A stretch of DNA of 58,739 nucleotides from an uncultured Oscillospiraceae bacterium. Its GTDB lineage: Bacteria > Bacillota > Clostridia > Oscillospirales > Oscillospiraceae. The stretch lies in assembly GCA_910589085.1 (NCBI GenBank), contig CAJUSG010000002.1, positions 66,609-125,347 on the forward strand, written 5' to 3'. The notes beneath the pieces are model-generated. The model did not search any database and had not been told where the DNA came from. It was given only the letters and a program-made list of their open reading frames with translations. Positions 41,679 through 49,441 of this stretch are shown one piece after another. Position numbers and translations under genes: made by a program. Position 1 is the first letter of the stretch, and every line of letters starts with the position of its first letter.

Positions 41679-42422
41679 ATGAAAAAAACACTTGCACTCA
41701 TACTTACAGCGGCTCTGGTTCTCTCTTTGGCGGCCTGCGGCGGCGGTAGCGGAGCAGGGGACACCAACACGCCCAGCGGTGGCAACGGAGACGTAACAAG
41801 CACAGACACGCCCAGCGGCGGCGGGGAGGATAGTACACCAGAAAATGAAGTATTTCATTTAGGCGATACTGTAACAACCGATGATATAGAGATTACACTA
41901 ATACGGGTTGAAAGTGGAGATATATTATACAATAACGTAGCAACAGATAATGTTAGGGATGAATACTATTTGCGTCCAACAAGTTTATTAACCGATGAAG
42001 AATTAGAAGCGAAGAAATGGCAGGATGAATATATTCAAAAGCATTATGGAGTAAGCCCAATAACTTATGAAGCTGATGATGGACGTATTTTAGTTGCATT
42101 TGCCTTTGAAGTTAAAAGTATTAGTAAAACAGCATTACCTATAGATACCATATTAGAAAGAATTGATATAGATTATAATAATGGATATATATTTGAACAA
42201 AGTCAGCTATGTGCCGGGATAGGTGGCTCATGGGAAAATACTTATTATGCAACTGATGCGAAAATAGAACCGCTTGACAGCACAGTTTATGAGTTTAGAG
42301 GATATGCTGATGTTCCAGAAGAGGTAATGAATAATACAGATAGTAGTTTGAACTTAAATGTTTATTTGAATGGCCGTAGTCATGGCAGGACAACACCGGA
42401 TATAGTTTTCAATGTACGATAA
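41679..42422 (+). CDS. Lipoprotein of unknown function with a composition break
   Basis: A 247-residue secreted lipoprotein. The signal peptide ends in lipobox LAAC with Cys20. A Gly/Ser/Thr/Asp linker containing two copies of a TPSGG motif runs to about residue 58, and the mature domain starts near VFHLGDTVTTDDIEITL. The first ~150 bp are GC-rich like the genome, while the mature-domain codons are clearly AT-rich (many AAT, TTA, ATA). This points to a foreign domain joined to a native leader, or an acquired gene under amelioration. The mature part resembles small beta-rich DUF4352/DUF5067-type lipoprotein domains in character, but I cannot assign it. GGAGG precedes the ATG. Confidence 0.8.
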   Translation: MKKTLALILTAALVLSLAACGGGSGAGDTNTPSGGNGDVTSTDTPSGGGEDSTPENEVFHLGDTVTTDDIEITLIRVESGDILYNNVATDNVRDEYYLRPTSLLTDEELEAKKWQDEYIQKHYGVSPITYEADDGRILVAFAFEVKSISKTALPIDTILERIDIDYNNGYIFEQSQLCAGIGGSWENTYYATDAKIEPLDSTVYEFRGYADVPEEVMNNTDSSLNLNVYLNGRSHGRTTPDIVFNVR

Positions 42423-42427
42423 ATACA

Positions 42428-42460
42428 AGGCGGCTAGCTTTCACACTAGCCGCCTTGCCC
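42428..42460. terminator. Intrinsic terminator between lipoprotein and udp genes
   Basis: AAGGCGGCTAG / CTAGCCGCCTT with an eight-base loop, followed by GCCCTTTCT. It lies between convergent genes. Confidence 0.85.
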
Positions 42461-42475
42461 TTTCTATTAACCTTG

Positions 42476-43246
42476 TTATCCTCTATCCTGCCGAATCAAA
42501 ATTTTCAGCGCCTCCACCCCGGCGGTGATGGCCGCCTCGGTGTTGTGGCTCTCCTTCTGGTCCAGCCCGGCCTTCTCCCGCTCCTGGTTCCAGATGACGT
42601 GGAACACCGACCCGACCCGCACCCGGCGGGCGGCGGCCACGGCAAAGAGGGCGGCGGACTCCATCTCGGAGGCCAGCACCCCCAGCCGCTTCCAGGCCTC
42701 CCACTTCTGCTCCAGCTCATAGCTCACCGGCATCCGGGCCGGGGAGTGCTGGCCGTAGAAGGAGTCCTTGCACTGGACCACCCCGGCGTGCCAGGGGTAG
42801 CCCAGATTTTTACAGGCCTCCACCAGGGCGGAGGTCACCGTGAAGTCGGGGACGGCAGGCCACTCGATGGGGGCGTACTCCCGGCTGGTCCCCTCCATGC
42901 GCACCGCCCCGGTGGCCACCACCACGTCGCCGCTCTGGACGGACAGGTCGATCCCCCCGCAGGTGCCCACCCGGACGAAGGTGTGGACCCCGATGTTGGC
43001 CAGCTCCTCCATGGCGATGGCGGCGGAGGGGCCGCCGATCCCGGTGGACACCACGCTCACCCGCTCCCCCAGAAGGGTCCCGGTATAGGTCACATACTCC
43101 CGGTTGGTCCCCACATGGACCGGGCTGTCAAAGTGCCGGGCGATGGCCTCGCACCGGCCCGGATCGCCGGGCAGGATGCAGTAGCTCCCCACCTCGCCCT
43201 GGGCGCACTGGATATGGAATTGTCTCTCCCGCGTCTGCTCGTTCAT
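42476..43246 (-). CDS. udp: Uridine phosphorylase
   Basis: A 256-residue nucleoside phosphorylase (PNP/UDP family) that splits uridine into uracil and ribose 1-phosphate. The phosphate/ribose-binding motifs are ILPGDPGRCEAIARHFD and VRVGTCGGIDLSVQSGDVVV. LASEMESAALFAVA supplies the ribose-contacting Met/Glu. GGGGAGG precedes the ATG. Single gene with no pyrimidine neighbours. Purine-nucleoside activity is less likely, given the overall match to Udp. Confidence 0.9.
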   Translation of the reverse strand: MNEQTRERQFHIQCAQGEVGSYCILPGDPGRCEAIARHFDSPVHVGTNREYVTYTGTLLGERVSVVSTGIGGPSAAIAMEELANIGVHTFVRVGTCGGIDLSVQSGDVVVATGAVRMEGTSREYAPIEWPAVPDFTVTSALVEACKNLGYPWHAGVVQCKDSFYGQHSPARMPVSYELEQKWEAWKRLGVLASEMESAALFAVAAARRVRVGSVFHVIWNQEREKAGLDQKESHNTEAAITAGVEALKILIRQDRG

Positions 43247-43326
43247 ATTGACGGCCTCCCCGCATATTTTATAGGATATTTTACCACAAAATTCTGCCGC
43301 CTTCAAGCGCCCCGCCCGGCCCGCGC

Positions 43327-43355
43327 TTGACCTTTTCTCCGCTATGTATTATAAT
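43327..43355 (+). promoter_or_regulatory. Upstream promoter P1 of the membrane-anchored protein / trkAH region
   Basis: TTGACC, 17-bp spacer, TATAAT, about 170 bp upstream of the start codon. Confidence 0.75.
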
Positions 43356-43441
43356 GCTCCCTGTTGTCCCGGAAATTGGCGAATTTTTATCGGCAAAACG
43401 CACAATTTTCCTCCTTTGATTTCTCCGGGCATTTGTTCTTC

Positions 43442-43470
43442 TTGCATCTTTTCCTTTTTCGGCTTATAAT
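43442..43470 (+). promoter_or_regulatory. Proximal promoter P2 of the same unit
   Basis: TTGCAT, 17-bp spacer, TATAAT, about 55 bp upstream of the start codon. With P1 it forms a tandem promoter. Confidence 0.7.
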
Positions 43471-43525
43471 GTATGAGTGAACGAGTTGCCCCAGCACCCT
43501 TTTGTCTCCATAGGAGGTGGCAAAC

Positions 43526-44242
43526 TTGAAACGCTTTTTAATCTTCCCCTGTATCCTCTGCCTGGTGATCGGCCTGCTGGCGGGCGTCCTTCTGCCGGTT
43601 GACCTGTGGGACGATCCGGCGCCCCCGGTGCTCACCGGTCCCGGCGACAAATTCACCCAGGCCCCCGGCTCCTCCCAGCCCTCGGGCAGCACCTCCGGCG
43701 CGGCGTCCTCCGACGCCCCCGCCCCCCTGGACCCGACGGAGAATTTTTCCCTGCTGAGCGCCGCCTGCGTCGTCAACCGCTGCCTCCAGCAGCAGAACTG
43801 GACCGCGCTGGCCGCCTATGTCCACCCGGAGCGGGGCGTCACCTTTACCCCCTACTCCACGGTGAATCCGGACAGCGACCTGAGCTTTACCGCCGATCAG
43901 ATCAAGGGTCTGGCCCAGGATCAGACCGTGTACACCTGGGGCTTTGAGGACGGACGGGGCGACCCCATTAAAATGACTATCTCCCAGTACTTCCAGCGGT
44001 ATGTCTATGACCGGGACTACACCCAGGCCGTGGAGATCGGCATTGACCGCATCATGACCGGCGGCAACGCCCTGGAAAACCTGACCGAGGCCTACCCCGG
44101 CTGCCGCTTTGTGGACTTCAGCTTTCCCAGCGCCGACCCGGTAAACGACGGGCTGGACTGGTCCTCCCTCAAGCTGGTATTCCAGCCCGGGAACGAGCGC
44201 TGGTATCTGGTGGGCGTCGTCCATGGGGAGTGGACCATTTAA
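43526..44242 (+). CDS. Membrane-anchored extracytoplasmic protein of unknown function
   Basis: A 238-residue protein from a TTG start with AGGAGG 8 bp upstream. One N-terminal hydrophobic helix (about 4-24) anchors or secretes it. A Pro/Ser/Gly-rich linker (about 30-70) follows, then a globular domain with WTALAAYVHPERGVTFTPYS, TYTWGFEDGRG-like acidic turns (read as VYTWGFEDGRGD here), and a closing LVFQPGNERWYLVGVVHGEW. The overall architecture resembles NTF2/cystatin-like extracellular domains that end in a WYLVGVVHGEWTI-type strand. I do not recognise an assigned function. It precedes trkA by 92 bp on the same strand. Confidence 0.75.
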   Translation: MKRFLIFPCILCLVIGLLAGVLLPVDLWDDPAPPVLTGPGDKFTQAPGSSQPSGSTSGAASSDAPAPLDPTENFSLLSAACVVNRCLQQQNWTALAAYVHPERGVTFTPYSTVNPDSDLSFTADQIKGLAQDQTVYTWGFEDGRGDPIKMTISQYFQRYVYDRDYTQAVEIGIDRIMTGGNALENLTEAYPGCRFVDFSFPSADPVNDGLDWSSLKLVFQPGNERWYLVGVVHGEWTI

Positions 44243-44263
44243 AACCGCTTGATTCCGCGTATT

Positions 44264-44285
44264 GGGCAAGGGCAGAGCCCTTGCC
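44264..44285. repeat. Family C repeat, short form
   Basis: GGGCAAGGGCAGAGCCCTTGCC, a compact palindrome in the gap ahead of trkA, matching the arms of the longer family C elements. Confidence 0.7.
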
Positions 44286-44334
44286 TTTCCCTATCGGATC
44301 TCCCAGCCCAAAACAGAGGAAAGGACATTAACTG

Positions 44335-45723
44335 ATGGATATTGTCATCGTAGGCAGCGGCAAGGTGGGCTTCACCCTGGCAGAGCAGCTGGTTCTGGAG
44401 GAGCACAATGTCACCGTGGTGGACACCCTGGAGGACACCCTCCGCCGGGCCGGAGACCAGCTGGACATTATGACGGTCCGGGGCAACGGCGTGTCCGCCG
44501 CGACTCTGCGTGAGGCGGGGGCCGGCAGCGCCGACCTGCTGGTGGCCGCCACCAACTCCGATGAGGTGAATATGGTGTGCTCCCTTACAGCCAAGAGCCT
44601 GGGCACCAAATACACCATCGCCCGCATCCGCAATCAGGAGTATACCAGCAGCGTGGCCGAGCTGCGCCGGGACCTGAAAATCGACATGGTAATCAACCCG
44701 GAGAACACCACCGCCGTGGAGATCTCCCGGCTGCTCCGCTTCCCCTCCGCCGCCAACATTGAGACCTTCTGCCGGGGCATGGTGGAGCTGATGGGCTTCC
44801 GCCTGCAGGAGGGGGATTTTTTGGTGGGCGCCCCCCTGTCCAGCCTGCCCGGCCCGGTAAAAAAGCTGTCTCTGCTCTTCTGCGCCGTGGACCGGGGCGG
44901 ACAAATCTCCATCCCCAACGGCTCTTTTGTCCCCCAGGCGGGGGACAAGCTGTATATGATCGGCCGGCCCGCCAGTTTGGACCAGTTCTTTCGCCAGCTG
45001 GGCCGCTACGCCCCAAAGGTCAGGCAGGTCTTTCTGGTGGGGGGCGGCAAGGTGTCCATGTATCTGGCCAACATCCTGGACCGAATGGGCATCCGCCTGA
45101 AAATCGTGGAGCACAACGAGGAGCGGTGCCGCCTGATCAGCGAGCGCTTCCCCCGGGTCACCGTCATCCACGGCGACGGCACCGACTCCGAGCTGCTGGA
45201 GTCGGAGAACCTCACCGCCAGCGACGCCTTTGTCGCCCTCACCGACCGGGATGAGGACAACCTGATTATCTCCCTCTACGCCATGCAGCAGGGGCTTTCC
45301 AAGGTTATCACCAAGTGCAACCGGCAGAATTACGCCGGTATCGTCCGCTCCCTGGGCCTGGACAGCGTAATCTCCCCCAAATTTGTCACCGCCTCCCACA
45401 TCCTCCACGTGGTGCGGGGGATGCAGAATACCCAGGGCAACGTGATGAACTCCCTGCACCGCATCGCCGGAGGCGAGGCGGAGGCCATTGAGTTCACCGT
45501 GGGCCTGGGGACAAAGCACCTGGGCGTGCCCCTGAAGGACCTGAGGCTGCGCCCCGGCGTCCTGCTGGCCGTCATCGTCCGGGGGAAGGACATCATCATT
45601 CCCGAGGGCTCCTCCTTCCTCCAGGAGGGCGACCAGGTTATTATCATCGCCCGGGAGAGCGGTATTCTGGACCTGAACGCCATCTATGCCGCCGAGCCCG
45701 CCCCGGGAGGCTCCGCCCTATGA
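44335..45723 (+). CDS. trkA: Trk system potassium transporter regulatory subunit TrkA
   Basis: A 462-residue peripheral protein that gates the TrkH channel in response to nucleotides. Two tandem RCK units are visible. The first starts MDIVIVGSGKVGFTLAEQL and the second (about 225 on) starts VRQVFLVGGGKVSMYLANIL, each a Rossmann dinucleotide fold followed by a TrkA-C domain (GMVELMGFRLQEGDF and GLGTKHLGVPLKDLRLRP). Its stop overlaps the trkH start (ATGA), so the two are co-translated. GAAAGGA lies ahead of the ATG. Confidence 0.95.
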   Translation: MDIVIVGSGKVGFTLAEQLVLEEHNVTVVDTLEDTLRRAGDQLDIMTVRGNGVSAATLREAGAGSADLLVAATNSDEVNMVCSLTAKSLGTKYTIARIRNQEYTSSVAELRRDLKIDMVINPENTTAVEISRLLRFPSAANIETFCRGMVELMGFRLQEGDFLVGAPLSSLPGPVKKLSLLFCAVDRGGQISIPNGSFVPQAGDKLYMIGRPASLDQFFRQLGRYAPKVRQVFLVGGGKVSMYLANILDRMGIRLKIVEHNEERCRLISERFPRVTVIHGDGTDSELLESENLTASDAFVALTDRDEDNLIISLYAMQQGLSKVITKCNRQNYAGIVRSLGLDSVISPKFVTASHILHVVRGMQNTQGNVMNSLHRIAGGEAEAIEFTVGLGTKHLGVPLKDLRLRPGVLLAVIVRGKDIIIPEGSSFLQEGDQVIIIARESGILDLNAIYAAEPAPGGSAL

Positions 45724-47156
45724 ACATAAAGCTGGTTTTAAAGCTGGTGGGCCGGGTGCTGCTCATTGAGGCGGCCGCCCTGACCCTCCCCCTGGCGGTG
45801 GCCCTGATGTACCGGGAGAGCCCCGCCCCCTTTCTCCTGTCCATCGCCATCGTCGCCCTCTGCGGCTTCGGCCTGTCCGCCCTGCCCGCCGGCAAGCAGT
45901 TCTTTACCCGGGAGGGCTTTGTGACGGTGGGGCTGATCTGGATCTTTACCGGCCTGGTGGGCGCGCTGCCCTTCATCTTCTCCGGCTGGTTCGCCACCCC
46001 CATCGACGCCATCTTTGAGTCCTGCTCCGGCTTTACCACCACCGGCTCCACCATCCTGACCGACATCGAGGCCCTGCCCAAGGGCATCCTCTTCTGGCGC
46101 TCCTTCACCCACTGGATGGGGGGAATGGGGGTATTGGTGCTGGCCACCGCCATCGTGCCCAAGCTGGGCATCCGGTCCCACTACCTGACCCAGGCTGAGA
46201 CCCCCGGGCCCGTCTTCTCCAAGCTGGTGCCCAAGCAGTCTCAGACCTCTAAAATCCTCTACTCCATCTACTGCGCCCTCACCCTGCTGGAGATCGCCTG
46301 CCTGAAGCTGGCCGGTATGCCCCTGTATGACTCCTTTATTCACGCCTTCTCCTCCGCCGGAACCGGCGGCTTCTCCAACCGCAACGCCAGCGTGGGGGCC
46401 TACGGCAGCGTGGCCATTGAGATGATTATTACCGTGTTCATCCTGCTGTTCTCCCTCAACTTTGCCGTCTACTTCCTCCTCCTCACCAAAAAATGGCGGG
46501 AGGTGCTGGCCAGCGACGAGCTGCGCTTCTTCCTGCTGGTGGTGGGCACCTCCACAGCGGTGATTACCGCCGTCAACCTCACCGTCTACTCCGGAGTGGG
46601 GGAGAGCTTTCGGTACGCCGTATTTCAGGTGGCCTCTATTATCTCCACCACCGGCTTTGGCACCGCGGACTTCGTGCTCTGGCCCCAGTTCTCCCAGCTG
46701 ATTATTGTCCTGCTCATGTTCTGCGGGGCCTGCGCCGGCTCCACCGGCGGCGGCATGAAGTGCTCCCGGGTGCTCCTTCTCCTCCGGGCCATCCGCCGGG
46801 AGGTCCACCGCATCACCCACCCCCGCAGCGTGGAGGTGGTCAAGCTGGACGGCAAGCTGGTCAGCGAGGCCACCCTCCACTCCCTGCTGGTCTTTTTGGG
46901 CGCCTATGTCACCGTCATCTTTGGGGCCGCCCTGATAATCTCGCTGGACGGCTTCTCCTTCTCCGTCTCTTTCAGCGCCGCCCTCACCTGCGTCAGCAAC
47001 GTGGGCCCCGGCCTGGAGATTATCGGACCTGTCGGCAATTTCGCCGCCTTCTCCGGGCTGTCCAAGCTGGTCATGTCCCTGTGCATGATCGTCGGCCGGC
47101 TGGAGATCTTCCCCATCCTTGTTCTGCTCAGCCCCTCCACCTGGAGGCGGACATAA
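45720..47156 (+). CDS. trkH: Trk-type potassium channel subunit TrkH
   Basis: A 478-residue membrane protein of the superfamily of K+ transporters with four M1-P-M2 repeats. Selectivity-filter regions can be read as SGFTTTGSTILTD, SSAGTGGFSNRN, ISTTGFGTADF and SNVGPGLE. It forms the K+-conducting pore with TrkA. The orphan KdpDE pair at 12.6-14.5 kb may be part of the same K+ response, although nothing in the sequence proves regulation. A GC-rich hairpin follows the stop. Confidence 0.95.
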   Translation: MNIKLVLKLVGRVLLIEAAALTLPLAVALMYRESPAPFLLSIAIVALCGFGLSALPAGKQFFTREGFVTVGLIWIFTGLVGALPFIFSGWFATPIDAIFESCSGFTTTGSTILTDIEALPKGILFWRSFTHWMGGMGVLVLATAIVPKLGIRSHYLTQAETPGPVFSKLVPKQSQTSKILYSIYCALTLLEIACLKLAGMPLYDSFIHAFSSAGTGGFSNRNASVGAYGSVAIEMIITVFILLFSLNFAVYFLLLTKKWREVLASDELRFFLLVVGTSTAVITAVNLTVYSGVGESFRYAVFQVASIISTTGFGTADFVLWPQFSQLIIVLLMFCGACAGSTGGGMKCSRVLLLLRAIRREVHRITHPRSVEVVKLDGKLVSEATLHSLLVFLGAYVTVIFGAALIISLDGFSFSVSFSAALTCVSNVGPGLEIIGPVGNFAAFSGLSKLVMSLCMIVGRLEIFPILVLLSPSTWRRT

Positions 47157-47161
47157 GCACA

Positions 47162-47190
47162 GCGGCTCCCGGCTGTTCGCCGGGAGCCGC
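47162..47190. terminator. Hairpin between trkH and the HPr-like gene
   Basis: GCGGCTCCCGGC / GCCGGGAGCCGC with a five-base loop between convergent genes. The flanks lack a T-run, so it is a probable but not certain terminator. Confidence 0.6.
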
Positions 47191-47195
47191 CGCTG

Positions 47196-47417
47196 TTATG
47201 CCATTTTCGCCACCATACGGTCGAAGGAGCCGGAGGGCACATCGTCCTCCACCACCACGCTGGCCCTCTTGCCCACCAGGGCGAACAGGCCCAGCAGGGA
47301 CCGGGCGTCCAGCATCATGTCCCGGGTGAACAGCCACACCTCATAGGGGGCCTGACAGGCCAGACGGTTGATTCTCTCCACCTGGGCCTCGTTTTTAATT
47401 TCAATTTCCTTCAGCAT
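47196..47417 (-). CDS. HPr-like protein lacking the catalytic histidine (Crh-like)
   Basis: A 73-residue protein with the HPr fold pattern. The second helix DARSLLGLFALVGKRASVVV matches the HPr segment around Ser46, placing the equivalent serine at residue 40. The N-terminal active-site motif GLHARPA is absent and no His occurs in the region, so it cannot accept phosphate from Enzyme I. B. subtilis Crh is the known precedent for a serine-only HPr paralogue acting in carbon catabolite repression. The 3' end abuts the trkH hairpin. AGGAGG precedes the ATG. Confidence 0.75.
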   Translation of the reverse strand: MLKEIEIKNEAQVERINRLACQAPYEVWLFTRDMMLDARSLLGLFALVGKRASVVVEDDVPSGSFDRMVAKMA

Positions 47418-47564
47418 AGCAGGAAACCTCCTTTTCAGCGCAATGCTTCTCCCCGTCCTCAGACGCCGGAGAAGGCCACTCTCCTCAGCGGCTGCCCGTA
47501 TTTTACCAGGGAAGTTCTGGCTGCGTCAAGGATCGTTTTGTTTGAAGTGCATAATTTAACTACA

Positions 47565-47699
47565 TTATTTTTGTGCTATATATACAAAAACCTTTTTGTC
47601 AGGCCCTGTCCAGAGCGGAAAGCCCTCCTCTGTGTCTTTCCCGCCGGAGACATATCCATAAATCTTCTCCGCAGACACGCCCTTCTTGCTATTTGCCAT
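47565..47699 (-). CDS. Small protein (44 aa) divergent from the serine operon
   Basis: Begins MANSKKGVSAEKIYGYVSGG and ends KKVFVYIAQK. AAGGGGTG lies 5 bp before the ATG. The charged start, YGYVSGG turn and aromatic end look like a folded small domain rather than random translation, but I do not recognise a family. Its start codon overlaps the -35 hexamer of the serC promoter on the other strand, so expression of the two may be mutually exclusive. No clear promoter for it was found. Confidence 0.5.
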   Translation of the reverse strand: MANSKKGVSAEKIYGYVSGGKDTEEGFPLWTGPDKKVFVYIAQK

Positions 47700-47727
47700 T
47701 GACACCCCTTTTTTATCGGTCTATAAT
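47699..47727 (+). promoter_or_regulatory. Consensus promoter of the serC operon
   Basis: TTGACA, 17-bp spacer, TATAAT: perfect sigma-A hexamers and spacing, about 65 bp upstream of serC. No T-box or other leader structure is apparent, so high constitutive expression is expected. Confidence 0.9.
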
Positions 47728-47790
47728 TAGAAAATATCCCGTGTCCGCCGGGCACTACACCAATTTTGAATATGGAAAGGGGCTCTTCTT

Positions 47791-48876
47791 ATGAATAATG
47801 CCCGCGTTTATAATTTTGCGGCCGGTCCGTCCGTCCTTCCGCTGTCCGTGCTGGAGCAGGCCGGGGCTGAGATCACCAACTACCGGGGCTCCGGCATGTC
47901 CGTAATGGAGATGAGCCACCGGTCCAAGGTCTTTATGGAAATCTTTCAGGAGACTCAGGATAAACTGCGCCGGCTGATGAACATCCCCCAGAACTACCGC
48001 ATCCTCTTCCTCCAGACCGGGGCCTCCGGCCAGTTCTCCGCCATCCCGCTGAATCTGATCGGCGCGACGGGGAAGGCCGATTACGCCGTCACCGGTAACT
48101 TCTCCAATCTGGCCTGTCAGGAGGCCGCCAAGTACGGAAAAATCAGCCTGGCCTGCGACACCGGCGACCGCAACCACTGCTATATCCCCCGGCAGGAGGC
48201 GCTGAAGCTGGACCCGGAGGCCAGCTACTTCTACTACTGCGCCAACAACACCATCTATGGCACCGAGTGGGACTACATCCCGGAGACAGGAGATGTGCCC
48301 CTGGTGTGCGACATGTCCTCCGACATCCTGTCCATGCCGGTGGATGTGTCCCGGTTCGGCCTGATCTACGCCGGAGCCCAGAAAAATATGGCCCCCGCCG
48401 GACTGACCGTGGTCATCATCCGGGACGGCCTGGCCGGTCATGAGCTGCCTTTCACCCCCCTTATGATGAACTACCAGACCATGATTGACAAGGATTCCAT
48501 GTATAACACTCCCCCCTGCTGGTGTATCTACATGCTGGGCCTCACCCTGGACTGGGTGGCCGAAAACGGCGGCCCGGAGGGGATGGAACGGCTGAAATGG
48601 CAGCGGGCCAATCTGCTTTACGAGGTGCTGGATTCCTCCCGCCTGTTTACCTGCCACGCGGACAAGGGCTCCCGCTCCGGTATGAACGTCACCTTCCGCA
48701 CCGGGGACGAGGCCCTGGACGCCAAGTTTGTCAAAGAGGCCACGGAGGCCGGCTTCGTCAACCTGAAGGGCCACCGGAAGACCGGCGGGATGCGGGCCTC
48801 CATTTACAACGCCATGCCGGTGGAGGGTGTGGAGAAGCTGTGCGAGTTCATTCTGGAGTTTGACAAGAATCACTGA
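47791..48876 (+). CDS. serC: Phosphoserine aminotransferase
   Basis: A 361-residue PLP enzyme that makes O-phosphoserine from 3-phosphohydroxypyruvate. Characteristic segments: VYNFAAGPSVLPLSVLEQA, SGMSVMEMSHRSKVF, QTGASGQFSAIP and the PLP-lysine region IYAGAQKNMAPAG. The C-terminal NLKGHRKTGGMRASIYNAMP binds the substrate phosphate. GGAAAGGGG precedes the ATG. First gene of a unit that also contains serA two genes later, so two of the three steps to serine are encoded together. Confidence 0.96.
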   Translation: MNNARVYNFAAGPSVLPLSVLEQAGAEITNYRGSGMSVMEMSHRSKVFMEIFQETQDKLRRLMNIPQNYRILFLQTGASGQFSAIPLNLIGATGKADYAVTGNFSNLACQEAAKYGKISLACDTGDRNHCYIPRQEALKLDPEASYFYYCANNTIYGTEWDYIPETGDVPLVCDMSSDILSMPVDVSRFGLIYAGAQKNMAPAGLTVVIIRDGLAGHELPFTPLMMNYQTMIDKDSMYNTPPCWCIYMLGLTLDWVAENGGPEGMERLKWQRANLLYEVLDSSRLFTCHADKGSRSGMNVTFRTGDEALDAKFVKEATEAGFVNLKGHRKTGGMRASIYNAMPVEGVEKLCEFILEFDKNH

Positions 48877-48892
48877 GAAGAAAGGGAGCCCC

Positions 48893-49393
48893 ATGTACCG
48901 AAAAGAAAAGCTGCACCTGCTGGTCACCTCCGCTCTGTTTGCCGCGTCTATCACAGTTGTGACCGCCTATATGCTCCATATCCCGCTCCCCACTGGAGGC
49001 TACATCCACCTGGGAGACGCCCTCATCTATCTGGCCGCCTGCCTGCTCCCCGTACCCTGCGCCGCGGCCGCCGCCGCCATCGGCGCGGGCCTGGCCGACC
49101 TGCTCACCGCCCCGATGTGGGTGCTGCCCACCCTGGTTATCAAGGCGGTGCTGGTGCTGTTTTTCACCAACAGGTCAGAGCGCCTCCTGTGCCGCCGCAA
49201 CTGCGCCGCCGTGGTGCTGGCAGGGCTCTTTTCTCCCGCCGCCTATGCTCTGGCCGGCTGCGCTATGGCCGGAACCATGACCGCCTTTGTCCCCCAGTTT
49301 CTGGGCACCCTGGCCCAGGGGGTCGGCAGCGGGGCCCTGTTCCTTGCAATAGCTCCTGCGCTGGATGGGGTGAAGCTGAAGGCGCGAGTATAG
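48893..49393 (+). CDS. ECF transporter S-component-like membrane protein
   Basis: A 166-residue protein with about five to six hydrophobic helices. The start MYRKEKLHLLVTSALFAAS and the segment PTGGYIHLGDALIYLAACLL are typical of vitamin-type ECF S components, which bind a small ligand and team with a shared EcfA/EcfT energising module. The ligand is unknown. Its position between serC and serA suggests a serine-related, one-carbon or PLP-related ligand, which is inference. AAAGGGAG precedes the ATG, 14 bp after serC. Confidence 0.75.
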   Translation: MYRKEKLHLLVTSALFAASITVVTAYMLHIPLPTGGYIHLGDALIYLAACLLPVPCAAAAAAIGAGLADLLTAPMWVLPTLVIKAVLVLFFTNRSERLLCRRNCAAVVLAGLFSPAAYALAGCAMAGTMTAFVPQFLGTLAQGVGSGALFLAIAPALDGVKLKARV

Positions 49394-49441
49394 CTTCCTG
49401 TGGGCGCCCCGTAATAAATGAACTGATTCGAGGTAATTTTC

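Noticed and set aside
43356..43525. Small minus-strand frame upstream of the membrane-anchored protein
   Set aside because: It overlaps the tandem promoter region, has no convincing start signal and shows no recognisable protein features.
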